Assembly (NCBI RefSeq): GCF_015845845.1
Contig: NZ_LDIG01000076.1
Span: 62,001-126,000 of the forward strand
Source: Paenibacillus dendritiformis
Lineage (GTDB): Bacteria > Bacillota > Bacilli > Paenibacillales > Paenibacillaceae
Reading direction: 5' to 3'
Length of the DNA: 64,000 bases
Every line of letters starts with the position of its first letter. Within the stretch, counting starts at the first letter, position 1. This document shows positions 46,424 to 54,202 of the stretch, one piece after another. Under the pieces are notes generated by a model. It searched no databases. It saw only the letters and a list, made by a program, of their open reading frames with translations, and was not told the origin of the DNA. The position numbers and the translations under genes were made by a program.

Positions 46424-46744
46424 ATGAACGGCAATAAATTCAAAGTAACGACCCAGCAAGATCAACATCAAGTGACAGCGCACTTGCAAGGGGATCTGGA
46501 CCTGGCGGCCGCGGGGGAGTTCCGCAGCCTGCTGGAGTCGATAGTCAATGACCCGGCACTGGATTTGACGCTCGATTTGGAGAAGCTCACCTATATCGAC
46601 AGCACCGGAATCGGAATTCTCATCTCCGTGCTGAAGCTTCGGAAGGAGCAGCAAGCGCAGTTCCGTATCGTTCACGTGCCGCAGCAGATTCAGAAGCTGT
46701 TCGATATGACCGGGATCTCCAAGTTTTTGACACCGAATGCATAA
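46424..46744 (+). CDS. rsbV: Anti-anti-sigma factor RsbV (STAS)
   Basis: GAGAGGAAG precedes ATG 46424. The 106-residue STAS protein has the phosphorylation motif IDSTGIGIL (Ser60). When dephosphorylated by a PP2C such as the REC-PP2C protein upstream, it binds RsbW and frees SigB. It is the first gene of the rsbV-rsbW-sigB operon and is followed by rsbW after 29 bases. Confidence 0.93.
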   Translation: MNGNKFKVTTQQDQHQVTAHLQGDLDLAAAGEFRSLLESIVNDPALDLTLDLEKLTYIDSTGIGILISVLKLRKEQQAQFRIVHVPQQIQKLFDMTGISKFLTPNA

Positions 46745-46773
46745 ATTTATGGAAATATGAAAGGGAATGACTT

Positions 46774-47232
46774 ATGGCAAATGACAGAGATCGGAAGCAA
46801 ATCAAATTAATTCTGCCTGCGCAAGCGGCTTATGTCGATCTGGCCCGTCTGACGCTGTACGGCATTGCAAGCCGCATCGGCTTCTCTTACGAGGACATCG
46901 AGGATATGAAGGTCGCCATCTCCGAGGCCTGCAACAACGCGGTATTATATGCTTACCGAACGACGCAGGGGATGGTCGAGATCATTTTCGAGGAGGGGCC
47001 TGACGAGATTGGGATCATGGTCAAGGACGAGGGCGGCAGCTTCGATGCGGACAGCAAGACGAGCGGCTTGCGCGGGTTGCATGACAAGAGCCTGGACGAG
47101 GTAGAGGCCGGGGGGCTCGGGTTCTACCTGATGCAGGCGCTGATGGATGATGTGGAAGTGATGAGCACGGAGGGACGAGGCACCGTTGTCAAAATGCGCA
47201 AGCGACTTTTGAAGAGTGGAGAACTGTTATGA
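46774..47232 (+). CDS. rsbW: Anti-sigma B factor and serine kinase RsbW
   Basis: The 152-residue GHKL-fold protein has the N-box MKVAISEACNNAVLYAY and the G-box region LGFYLMQALMDDVEV. It binds and inhibits SigB, and phosphorylates RsbV to hold it inactive. Its stop overlaps the start of sigB (ATGA), the usual coupling of an anti-sigma with its sigma factor. The assignment rests on order and motifs. Confidence 0.93.
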   Translation: MANDRDRKQIKLILPAQAAYVDLARLTLYGIASRIGFSYEDIEDMKVAISEACNNAVLYAYRTTQGMVEIIFEEGPDEIGIMVKDEGGSFDADSKTSGLRGLHDKSLDEVEAGGLGFYLMQALMDDVEVMSTEGRGTVVKMRKRLLKSGELL

Positions 47233-47999
47233 GCGCGGCCTCCCGGCATGGAACCGCCGAAGATGCGGTTCAGCTTATCAGCGCTTATCAGAAGACGCAG
47301 GACAACGATATCGCCACGATCCTCATCCAAAAGTACGAGCCCATGGTCAAGATGGCCGCCGGCAAAATTTCGCGCAATCGCCCCGATTTGTACGAAGACC
47401 TGATGCAGGTCGGCAATATGGCATTGATTCGTCTGCTGCAGCAGTTTGACAGCTCCTTGGGCGTGCCCTTCGAAGCTTATGCGATGAAGAGCATGATCGG
47501 TCATATGAAAAATTTCCTCCGGGACAAGTCATGGTATATTCAAGTGCCGCGCCGTATCAAGGAGAAGGGCGCTCTCATTCAGCAGACGATCGACGAATTG
47601 ACCGTTCAGCTGGAACGTTCGCCGAACGTGGAGGAGATTGCGGAGCGGCTGGAATTATCGGTTGAGGAGACCGTCGAAGTATTGGCGGGCCGGGAATGCT
47701 ATCACTATGTGTCGCTGGACACGCCATTGTCGCAGGAAGAGAGCGCGGCGACGCTGGGGGAGCTGATCAGCTCGGACAGCGACGATTACGAAGCCGTCGA
47801 GCGCCGGATGGATCTGAGCGATGCGATGGCAGCGCTTAAAGCGGAAGAGCGGCAGGTGCTTGCTCTGGTCTTCGAGGAAGGGCTGTCCCAGCGCGCGGCC
47901 GCCGAACGGCTCGGGGTATCCCAGATGAGCGTCTCGCGGATTCAGCGCAGAGCCACGGACAAGCTCCGGCATATCCTATCCTCCCGTTATGACGCATAG
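47229..47999 (+). CDS. sigB: General stress sigma factor SigB
   Basis: ATG 47229 overlaps the rsbW stop. The 256-residue sigma-70 protein of the SigB/SigF/SigG group has region 2 (DLYEDLMQVGNMALIRLLQQFD; MIGHMKNFLRDKSW), region 3 (ERSPNVEEIAERLELSVEE) and region 4 (GLSQRAAAERLGVSQMSVSRIQRRA). The rsbV-rsbW-sigB order and the absence of spoIIA context support SigB. No rsbX follows and no stressosome (RsbR/S/T) genes are present. That fits control by the kinase-phosphatase cluster directly upstream. Confidence 0.92.
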   Translation: MSAASRHGTAEDAVQLISAYQKTQDNDIATILIQKYEPMVKMAAGKISRNRPDLYEDLMQVGNMALIRLLQQFDSSLGVPFEAYAMKSMIGHMKNFLRDKSWYIQVPRRIKEKGALIQQTIDELTVQLERSPNVEEIAERLELSVEETVEVLAGRECYHYVSLDTPLSQEESAATLGELISSDSDDYEAVERRMDLSDAMAALKAEERQVLALVFEEGLSQRAAAERLGVSQMSVSRIQRRATDKLRHILSSRYDA

Positions 48000-48049
48000 A
48001 CGCAATGAAGATGCTTACCCGAGCGGGGCAAGCATCTTCATTGCGTCTA
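47997..48049 (+). terminator. Terminator of sigB
   Basis: Perfect 20-bp stem TAGACGCAATGAAGATGCTT with its complement at 48030-48049 and a 13-nt loop. The stem begins at the stop codon itself. Confidence 0.85.
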
Positions 48050-48053
48050 TGTT

Positions 48054-48108
48054 TGCTGCCTTGCGCCTCATGAAGCAGACGCAAGGCAGCACGCCCTGGA
48101 GGCGTGCT
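48054..48108. terminator. Two further hairpins between convergent genes
   Basis: TGCTGCCTTGCG / CGCAAGGCAGCA (48054-48091) overlaps AGCACGCC / GGCGTGCT (48088-48108). They may end the minus-strand transcript. Confidence 0.55.
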
Positions 48109-48151
48109 TCGGCGGTTGCTCTTCCCGATGACTGAAACAGGCCCGTCACAC

Positions 48152-48559
48152 TCAATCCGTCATGGCTTGGGCCTGTCTCAGTTCCGCTTCGCCTGGAGCG
48201 AGGGCTTGGAGCACGTCCGCGCCGGAAGCGGGAGGCTCCATTCCAGGCACGCTTAGCTTGCGCTCAAGCTGGGCGCACAGCTTCGACAGGATGGTCCACG
48301 CCCTGGCCTGGATCGCTTCCGGCACAGGCGCATTGCTCGCGAAGCCGGCCAAGCGGGCTTCGATCTGCAACGCGCCGTTCGCCAGCTTGACGGCCGGGAC
48401 GGTGAACATATGGCTTGCCCGCTCTGTGTCCAGCGCCTCATTCACCAGCCCAAGCACGAACACTTCCTGCTCGCTGCACTGAATGCCGGTGAAGCCGTGC
48501 CGCAAAAATAATTTGCGCACGGCTTCGGCCTGAGCGGAGACCGGAGGTATCGGCGTCAT
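48152..48559 (-). CDS. Hypothetical protein (135 aa)
   Basis: The start ATG 48559 has GGGAGG seven bases upstream; ATG 48565 is too close to it. The soluble protein has an N-terminal helix-strand segment (AEAVRKLFLRHGFTGIQCSEQEVFVLGLVNEAL), a middle beta part and a helical C-terminus. I do not recognise a family and see no catalytic motif. It is 14 bases downstream of the YtxH gene on the same strand, so the two are probably cotranscribed and may share stress regulation. Confidence 0.7.
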   Translation of the reverse strand: MTPIPPVSAQAEAVRKLFLRHGFTGIQCSEQEVFVLGLVNEALDTERASHMFTVPAVKLANGALQIEARLAGFASNAPVPEAIQARAWTILSKLCAQLERKLSVPGMEPPASGADVLQALAPGEAELRQAQAMTD

Positions 48560-48573
48560 TCCCATTCCTCCCG

Positions 48574-48939
48574 TCAGTTCGAGTTCAGTTGACTTGCCAC
48601 TTCATCCGCCACATCGGCGGAAGCTTCCTTCAACTGCGTTGTCGCTTCCGAGGCAGCGTCCTTCACGCTGGCCGCTACCTGCTGGGACGCATCCTTCATG
48701 CTGTTGACGACCGCTTCGGCCTTGCTGCCGACCGACTTGACCGCATCGGCGGTCTTCGAGCCGAGATCGCAGGCGATATCCTTCGTCTTCTCGCCCACCT
48801 TTTGCGCCGTGTCGCACAGATCGGAACGGAGTTCGCGGCCCGATTTCGGTGCCAGCAGCAGGGCTGCCGCCGCTCCGACAATGCCGCCAACGATGGCGCC
48901 TTTCAAAAATGCGTTGGAATTGTTATTATTTTCACTCAC
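48574..48939 (-). CDS. YtxH-domain protein
   Basis: GTG 48939 follows AAGGAG. The 121-residue protein has an N-terminal hydrophobic segment FLKGAIVGGIVGAAAALLLAPKSGRELR, the YtxH signature. A long amphipathic repeat region rich in Ala, Lys, Ser and Val (SKTADAVKSVGSKAEAVVNSMKDAS) follows, as in LEA-like stress proteins. In Bacillus subtilis ytxH is cotranscribed with ytxG and is sigma-B dependent. Here a DUF948/YtxG gene and this gene flank the sigB cluster. A weak sigma-B-like site (GTTTCA-N13-GGTGTA) lies at 49010-48986 on the minus strand. Confidence 0.85.
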   Translation of the reverse strand: MSENNNNSNAFLKGAIVGGIVGAAAALLLAPKSGRELRSDLCDTAQKVGEKTKDIACDLGSKTADAVKSVGSKAEAVVNSMKDASQQVAASVKDAASEATTQLKEASADVADEVASQLNSN

Positions 48940-49036
48940 CAAAATCATCTCCTTGTGCGTCATTCGTTGCTATCTACCATACGTTTACACCGATTTACCG
49001 CTTTTGAAACAAGCGGCGCCGAAATTTGAGCCCGTG

Positions 49037-49747
49037 TCATGCCCGGCGTTTGCAGCGGATCCATTGCAGCGCGTAGATGCAGGCGATGAGCCAGACGCCT
49101 CCTGCGCAGAAGCCGGCGATTACATCCGTAGCATAATGGACGCCCAGATAGATCCGGCTCAAGCCGATAGCCAGGACGAGCAGCCCGGTCAGGATGAGAA
49201 TATAGGCGGCTGGCCGCCCCCGTTCCTTGCGATGCAGCCAGAGAAGATAGCCAAGCATGCCATAGAACGCGATCGCAGCCATGGAATGGCCGCTCGGGAA
49301 GCTGTACCCGGATTCGACCACCCAGTGCTCCCAGGACGGTCTGGTCCGCTGGATCAGGTTTTTGATGACCAGGTTCAGCGTATAGCTTCCGCCAAGCGCG
49401 GCCAGCAAGCCGAGCGCGTCCCAACGCCGCTTGAATCCCCAGGCGCTTATTCCCGCGCACAGGAGCGAGATGGGAATGATGCCGTGGCTGGAAGCAAGAT
49501 CGGTGAACAAGGCTACGGCCTTGGTCAGTGCCGGCGATGCCGCAAGGCGCACCGTCTCCGTGACGGCGGCGTCAAATTGCTGAAAGCTGTCCGCAAGGAC
49601 TCCCCGAATGAGCATAAAAAGCAGCATGATCAGAATCAGAACGGCTAGGCCGCCCCATAATAGGCTTAATGTGAACATCGCCGTTTCTTTCGGGGAGGGA
49701 GCAGCCGATTTGTTGCTTGACTGCGATGGTTGATTAATGGCTGTCAT
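49037..49747 (-). CDS. PAP2-family membrane phosphatase
   Basis: The start ATG 49747 follows TAGGAGAAA. The 236-residue protein has six membrane helices and the three phosphatase motifs KNLIQRTRP, PSGH in YSFPSGHSM, and SRIYLGVHYATD. It probably dephosphorylates undecaprenyl pyrophosphate or another lipid phosphate on the outer face of the membrane. The extra hydrophilic N-terminus of about 25 residues is rich in Ser, Gln and Asn. It is monocistronic. Confidence 0.9.
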   Translation of the reverse strand: MTAINQPSQSSNKSAAPSPKETAMFTLSLLWGGLAVLILIMLLFMLIRGVLADSFQQFDAAVTETVRLAASPALTKAVALFTDLASSHGIIPISLLCAGISAWGFKRRWDALGLLAALGGSYTLNLVIKNLIQRTRPSWEHWVVESGYSFPSGHSMAAIAFYGMLGYLLWLHRKERGRPAAYILILTGLLVLAIGLSRIYLGVHYATDVIAGFCAGGVWLIACIYALQWIRCKRRA

Positions 49748-49947
49748 GATTTCTCCTAACGCGGCACACAGGCGGGCGAGCACATGCTCTCGCCTGAGGC
49801 TCTGTGAATATAAATAGACCGAGTACAGGAAAGAGCCCAATTATATGAATATCACAAAGCTTCTATCGAATGCAAATAGACCGATAGGCAGCGGCTTGGG
49901 AAAGGGATATAATTTAGGAAGTGGCTACGAGGAAAGGAAGACCGAAG

Positions 49948-50955
49948 ATGAATGAACGACTGATCGAAGAAACGCGCAACGGCTGGCTGGAATGCGAGCA
50001 TCGGGGCGCGATCTGCGGCGTGGACGAACATGGCCGCATCCGTTATGCTGTAGGAGATACGGACCGGCCGATGTTTCTGCGTTCGGCGGCCAAGCCGCTG
50101 CAGGCGATTCCGGTCGTGCGAAGCGGCATGCTGGAGCATTTCCGGCTTGAGGACCGGGATCTGGCCCTGATGACCGCCTCGCACCGGGGAGAGGCGGCGC
50201 ATATCGATACGTTGGAGCATGTGATGGAGCATTGCGGGCTTCACGACGAGGCATTGATCTGCAGCCCTTCCCTGCCGCTTCATGAGGAGTCGAGGGAAGC
50301 GCTGCTTCGCCAGGGCGGAGACCGGAGGCGCATGTACCATAATTGCGCCGGCAAGCATTTCGGCGTGCTCGCCTGGAGCAAGATGGCCGGCATGGATATG
50401 GGGTCGTATGCCGATCCGGCGCATCCGGCCCAGCGCCAGATGAGAGACATGATCAGCTACATGTCGGAAGTGCCGGAGGCGGCGATGATTCAAGGGACGG
50501 ACGGGTGCGGATTTCCGGTATACGGCATTCCGCTGACCGGTTTGGCGACCGCCTACCTTAAGCTGGCCTGTCCCGACCTGATCGGGGACGCCGCCACGAG
50601 GGAAGCCGCGGCGCGCGTTCGCCGCGCGATGCAGCGCTACCCATTCCTGGTCGGGGGCACGGATCGGGTCGATACGCTGCTGATGGAGGATGACAACATC
50701 ATCGCCAAGGGCGGGTTCAAAGGCATTTTCGCCTTCGCGCTGACCAAGGAGCGGCTCGGCTTCGCCTTCAAGATCGCGGACGGATCGGATGAAGAGTGGG
50801 CGCTGGTGGCCGCCTCCATTCTGGAGCAGATCGGGTACGAGCGCCGGGAGACGATTGATCGTCTTCGCAGCCGGATACCGGCGGTGATTCTCAATGACAA
50901 CGGCCGGCAGGTCGGGGAACAACGGGCCGTCTTCGTGCTGCAGCCGGGAACGTAA
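49948..50955 (+). CDS. Asparaginase, rhizobial AnsA/asparaginase II type
   Basis: AGGAAAGGAAG lies ahead of ATG 49948. The roughly 335-residue protein matches the asparaginase II family (distinct from the L-asparaginase AnsA/AnsB fold): MFLRSAAKPLQAIPVV with the SxxK-like nucleophile region, TASHRGEAAHI, HNCAGKHFGVLA and IQGTDGCGFPVYGIPL. It hydrolyses asparagine to aspartate and ammonia. The next gene, cutC, follows 47 bases later. Confidence 0.85.
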   Translation: MNERLIEETRNGWLECEHRGAICGVDEHGRIRYAVGDTDRPMFLRSAAKPLQAIPVVRSGMLEHFRLEDRDLALMTASHRGEAAHIDTLEHVMEHCGLHDEALICSPSLPLHEESREALLRQGGDRRRMYHNCAGKHFGVLAWSKMAGMDMGSYADPAHPAQRQMRDMISYMSEVPEAAMIQGTDGCGFPVYGIPLTGLATAYLKLACPDLIGDAATREAAARVRRAMQRYPFLVGGTDRVDTLLMEDDNIIAKGGFKGIFAFALTKERLGFAFKIADGSDEEWALVAASILEQIGYERRETIDRLRSRIPAVILNDNGRQVGEQRAVFVLQPGT

Positions 50956-51002
50956 GCGGCTGCAACCGAAGGCGGGGACGCAACATGGAGAGAGGCAGGG
51001 TG

Positions 51003-51707
51003 ATGGAGATGAAGCAAGTGCTGCTGGAAGTGATAGGGACGACACGGGAAGAGGTGGTGACGGCGGCCCGGAACGGGGCGGATCGCATTGAGCTGATTAC
51101 CGCCATTACCGAAGGCGGGCTGACGCCGAGCCTTGGATTGGTGCAGGAGGCGGTGGAGGCGGCAGACATTCCGGTCAACGTCATGATTCGGCCGCACAGC
51201 CGTTCTTTTATTTATGATGCGGATGATATGCGTACGATTGTGGCCGATGTCCGGCTTATCCGCTCCACCGGAGCGAACGCGATCGTATTCGGGGCGTTGA
51301 CGCCGGAAGGAACGATAGACAAGGCGGCCCTGGAGCGCGTTCTGGAGGCCGCAGACGGCCTGCCGATGACGTTCCATCGGGCCGTGGACGAGACAAGGGA
51401 CATCTATGAAGCGCTTGACGTGCTGCTCGGGTATCCTCAGATTACAAGCGTGTTGACCTCGGGCGGACAGCCGAGCGCCCTGCAGGCGGCCGGCGTGATC
51501 GCCGAGATGGTCCGGCGCGCCGAGGGCTCCTCGCTGGCGATTCTGGCGGGCAGCGGGCTTACGGTGGAGTCGGTTGGCGGGTTCATTCAGGAGACGGGCG
51601 TCCGCCATGTTCATTTCGGATCGAACGTAAGGCAGGGAACGCGTGCGCTGTCACCGATCGATCCCGAGCGGCTGTCGAGTCTCGCCGCGCTGCTTCGCAC
51701 GGTATAG
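51003..51707 (+). CDS. cutC: CutC-family protein
   Basis: ATG 51003 or 51009 follows GAGAGAGGCAGGG. The roughly 234-residue TIM-barrel protein has the CutC blocks LEVIGTTREEVVTAARNGADRIEL, VMIRPHSRSF, GALTPEGTID, PMTFHRAVDE, VLTSGGQPSA and VHFGSNVR. The family was named for copper tolerance in Escherichia coli, but its biochemical role is unclear. It probably forms a small operon with the asparaginase gene. Confidence 0.92.
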   Translation: MEMKQVLLEVIGTTREEVVTAARNGADRIELITAITEGGLTPSLGLVQEAVEAADIPVNVMIRPHSRSFIYDADDMRTIVADVRLIRSTGANAIVFGALTPEGTIDKAALERVLEAADGLPMTFHRAVDETRDIYEALDVLLGYPQITSVLTSGGQPSALQAAGVIAEMVRRAEGSSLAILAGSGLTVESVGGFIQETGVRHVHFGSNVRQGTRALSPIDPERLSSLAALLRTV

Positions 51708-51766
51708 ACACCTTATTCCGCTCTTGCCCGGCTGCCGGCTCCGCCGCCCCGGTCAAGGGCCGGGAC

Positions 51767-51991
51767 TCAGCCCCGGCGCAGACGGCCGAGCTCGGAGACG
51801 AGCGCTTCCATTTCGCTGATGCTGTACGACGACTTGCTCATGACGATATCGTATACTTCCTTAATATCGTCATACTGCTCCACGGAGAAGGCGGAGGGCT
51901 GCATCGCGGCGGCCGTCGCCATCTTCAGGCGCCCCTTGATCGCCTCAATCATCAATTCCACGTTCTGCTGCGTTTTTTCATTGGTAATCAT
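51767..51991 (-). CDS. UPF0435/DUF1128 small protein
   Basis: ATG 51991 has GAGGAGG upstream. The 74-residue helical protein matches the UPF0435 pattern (NVELMIEAIKGRLKM, YDDIKEVYDIVMSKSSYSISEMEALVSELGRL). It is widespread in Bacillales without a known function. A much longer in-frame extension upstream has no start signal and is not used. Confidence 0.9.
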   Translation of the reverse strand: MITNEKTQQNVELMIEAIKGRLKMATAAAMQPSAFSVEQYDDIKEVYDIVMSKSSYSISEMEALVSELGRLRRG

Positions 51992-52169
51992 GCTATTCCT
52001 CCTCGAACGGTTGTGAGCAACCTGCTCGTATTGTATCACGAATGCGGCGCAAACTGAACGAACTTCCGCGATTCGCTCCGCGCCGGCCGGCGCTGCGGCA
52101 CAGGCTTGGCATGGCCCGAAATGTGAAGTACAATAAGGCATCATGAAGATGAAAAGGAGTACGCACCCG

Positions 52170-52721
52170 ATGCAGCTCAATTTATTTCCGCCCCTGGATC
52201 CCCGGTCCGCGGAGCGGCGGCAGAAGTTGGCGGGAGCGCAAGTGTCCGGTTTTTTGCAATCGGTGGCCGCGGCGCATCCGTCCGAGCCGATCATGTTCAT
52301 CTGTATCGGAACCGACCGTTCCACGGGGGACGCGCTTGGCCCGCTGGTGGGAACCAGGCTGCGGGAGAGCGGATGGACGAATGTGATCGGCTGCTTGGAC
52401 GAGCCTTGCGATTCGTCCAATCTGGAGGCGAGGCTCGCCGGATTGCCGGATAATCTTATCACGATTGCGATTGACGCCTGCCTTGGCCATCCTTCGACGG
52501 TAGGCTATTATCTGGTCGGCAATCAGCCGCTGCTTCCCGCGGAATCGGTTGGCATGACGCTCCCTGCGGTAGGCCGTTACAGCATCGCCGCGGTCGTCAA
52601 TACGAACGGGCCGAAGCCCTACTGGACCCTGCAGACAACTTCTCTCCGCTTCGTGATGAAGATGGCGCATGAACTGGCGGATGCCATTTTACAATCTTTC
52701 CCAGATAATCATAAGGAATAA
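52170..52721 (+). CDS. yyaC: Spore protease YyaC
   Basis: ATG 52170 has AAGGAG 10 bases upstream; ATG 52143 is an alternative. The roughly 183-residue protein has the YyaC/DUF1256 blocks FICIGTDRSTGDALGPLVGT, LDEPCDSSNLE and IDACLG, related to GPR/HybD peptidases with metal-type Asp residues. In Bacillus subtilis it is a mother-cell or forespore protein of sporulation. Its presence supports a spore-forming host. Confidence 0.88.
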   Translation: MQLNLFPPLDPRSAERRQKLAGAQVSGFLQSVAAAHPSEPIMFICIGTDRSTGDALGPLVGTRLRESGWTNVIGCLDEPCDSSNLEARLAGLPDNLITIAIDACLGHPSTVGYYLVGNQPLLPAESVGMTLPAVGRYSIAAVVNTNGPKPYWTLQTTSLRFVMKMAHELADAILQSFPDNHKE

Positions 52722-52796
52722 AAACGTTATTTTCCCCATATGAATGATGTCGTGGGCCTGGGGAGGCATCCCGTTCGACAGGTTCGGATACAGAAT

Positions 52797-52824
52797 AAAA
52801 GAGCCGGACCCGACATCCGACTCT
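52797..52824 (-). terminator. Hairpin, probable end of the toxin transcript
   Basis: AAAGAGTCGGA / TCCGGCTCTTTT on the minus strand (one mismatch) is followed by a T-run. It lies about 75 bases beyond the toxin stop codon. Confidence 0.6.
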
Positions 52825-52852
52825 TTGGCACTGATCGCGTTAACCCCTATGT

Positions 52853-52885
52853 TGATCCGTTCCTGGCATGAACGGATCATTTTTT
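52853..52885 (+). terminator. Plus-strand terminator overlapping the toxin 3' end
   Basis: TGATCCGTTC / GAACGGATCA perfect stem, 7-nt loop, then TTTTTT. It ends a plus-strand transcript inside the last codons of the toxin gene, so that transcript is antisense to the toxin mRNA. Its start was not located; 52722-52850 is the likely source. Confidence 0.7.
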
Positions 52886-52972
52886 ATCCTGCCGGTCCGT
52901 CAGCTTGATGATGAGCTGAACCAGGCCGAGCACAAACGCACTCGTGGCGAAGAACATTTCGAACCCTTCCAT
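52877..52972 (-). CDS. Hol_Tox-type small membrane toxin of a type I toxin-antitoxin system
   Basis: A 31-residue ORF (starts MEGFEMFFATSAFVLG, ends LTDRQDKK) on the minus strand has AAAGGAGGTGATCATC directly ahead, essentially complementary to the 16S rRNA 3' end. One membrane helix followed by a short charged tail is the pattern of the TxpA/holin-like toxin family. In Bacillus subtilis txpA is silenced by the convergent antisense RNA RatA. The plus-strand terminator at 52853-52885 fits such an RNA. The gene is too short for ordinary gene callers. Confidence 0.75.
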   Translation of the reverse strand: MEGFEMFFATSAFVLGLVQLIIKLTDRQDKK

Positions 52973-53131
52973 GATGATCACCTCCTTTCGCGGCCGGACA
53001 ACAAATACTGGAGCAGATACTGCGCCATAGAAGGTGCTGATTCAGCGGTATTCATTTCGTGTAATATTATTCTATATCTATGTAGAAAAGTCGTTTCATA
53101 GAATCCATCTGTAGGAAATTTTGAATTTTTT

Positions 53132-53160
53132 TTGCACTTTGTGACAAGCATTCTTAATAT
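53132..53160 (+). promoter_or_regulatory. Promoter of the alpha/beta hydrolase gene
   Basis: TTGCAC (53132-53137), 17-bp spacer, TAATAT (53155-53160). Confidence 0.6.
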
Positions 53161-53210
53161 ACAACGGCGCGCATCCGATGCGCGGCGCTTACAGAAAAGA
53201 GGAGATAGCT

Positions 53211-53999
53211 ATGCCAACGATCGCGGTTCAACCACAATTCAGCATGCATATGGAGGAGCAAGGCCAGGGACCGGCCGTCGTGCTGCTGCACGGGTTCTGC
53301 GGCAGCTCGCGGTACTGGGCGGATCTGGCGCCGCTGCTCGCGGGAAGCTGCCGCGTCATTACGCCGGACCTGAGAGGCCACGGCAAATCGGATGCGCCTG
53401 TCGGTCCCTATACAATCGAACAGATGGCGGACGATGTGCTGCACTTGGCCGATGCGCTCGAACTGGACCGATTCGTGCTGTTGGGCCATTCGTTGGGAGG
53501 ATATATTACGCTGTCGTTCGCGCAGCGGCATGCCCACCGCTTGAAGGGGTTCGGGCTGATCCACTCGACTGGGAAGCCGGACACGGAGGAGGGCAAGCAG
53601 AAGCGGCTTGCCACCGTAGAAGCGCTCCAGCGGCATGGCATCGTTCCGGTCGTGGACGATCTCGTGCCGAAGCTGTTCGCCGAGGATCGCGGCCCTGGGG
53701 AGGCTATCGACAAGGCGAAGGAGATTGGCTATTCTACGCCGCCTCAAGGCGCGATCGGCGCGGTGCTCGCGATGCGCGAACGGCCCGACCGCACCGCGGT
53801 TCTGCAGGCTGCCGCGCTCCCGGTGCTGCTCGTGGCGGGGGAGAAGGATCGGATTGTCGCGCCGGAGAACGTATTTACCGCGGCGGGAGATCATATCGAG
53901 CCTGTCACCCTGGAAGGGGTCGGACATATGGGCATGATGGAGGCGCCGGAAAAGCTGGCGGCCGCGATTCGTTCCTTCGTGGACAAAGCATACGCATGA
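53211..53999 (+). CDS. Alpha/beta hydrolase
   Basis: ATG 53211 follows AAGAGGAG. The 262-residue protein has the oxyanion block VVLLHGFCGSSRYW, RGHGKSD, the nucleophile elbow GHSLGG, a C-terminal catalytic Asp in VAGEKDRIV and His in GVGHMGMMEAP. A cap domain lies between. The fold supports esterase, lactonase or dehalogenase-like chemistry; the substrate is not predictable. It stands alone, with its own promoter and terminator. Confidence 0.9.
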   Translation: MPTIAVQPQFSMHMEEQGQGPAVVLLHGFCGSSRYWADLAPLLAGSCRVITPDLRGHGKSDAPVGPYTIEQMADDVLHLADALELDRFVLLGHSLGGYITLSFAQRHAHRLKGFGLIHSTGKPDTEEGKQKRLATVEALQRHGIVPVVDDLVPKLFAEDRGPGEAIDKAKEIGYSTPPQGAIGAVLAMRERPDRTAVLQAAALPVLLVAGEKDRIVAPENVFTAAGDHIEPVTLEGVGHMGMMEAPEKLAAAIRSFVDKAYA

Positions 54000-54037
54000 C
54001 AGGCGGCCCAATGACAGACCGGCCCTTGTGAGAACGG

Positions 54038-54068
54038 GAGTGCTGCACCCTTGTGGACAGCACTCTTT
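54038..54068 (+). terminator. Terminator of the alpha/beta hydrolase gene
   Basis: GAGTGCTG / CAGCACTC stem, 12-nt loop, then TTT. Confidence 0.7.
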
Positions 54069-54202
54069 GTGCGTTATACTGGATGTAATTTTTGTGCAAA
54101 TTAGTCAGATATCAAACGATCGATCACTTCCCGCACATGATTATCGCTGCTCATCCGACAGGTTAGGCAACGCCTTATCGTCTTCGGCTAGGAGGTGGAG
54201 TC

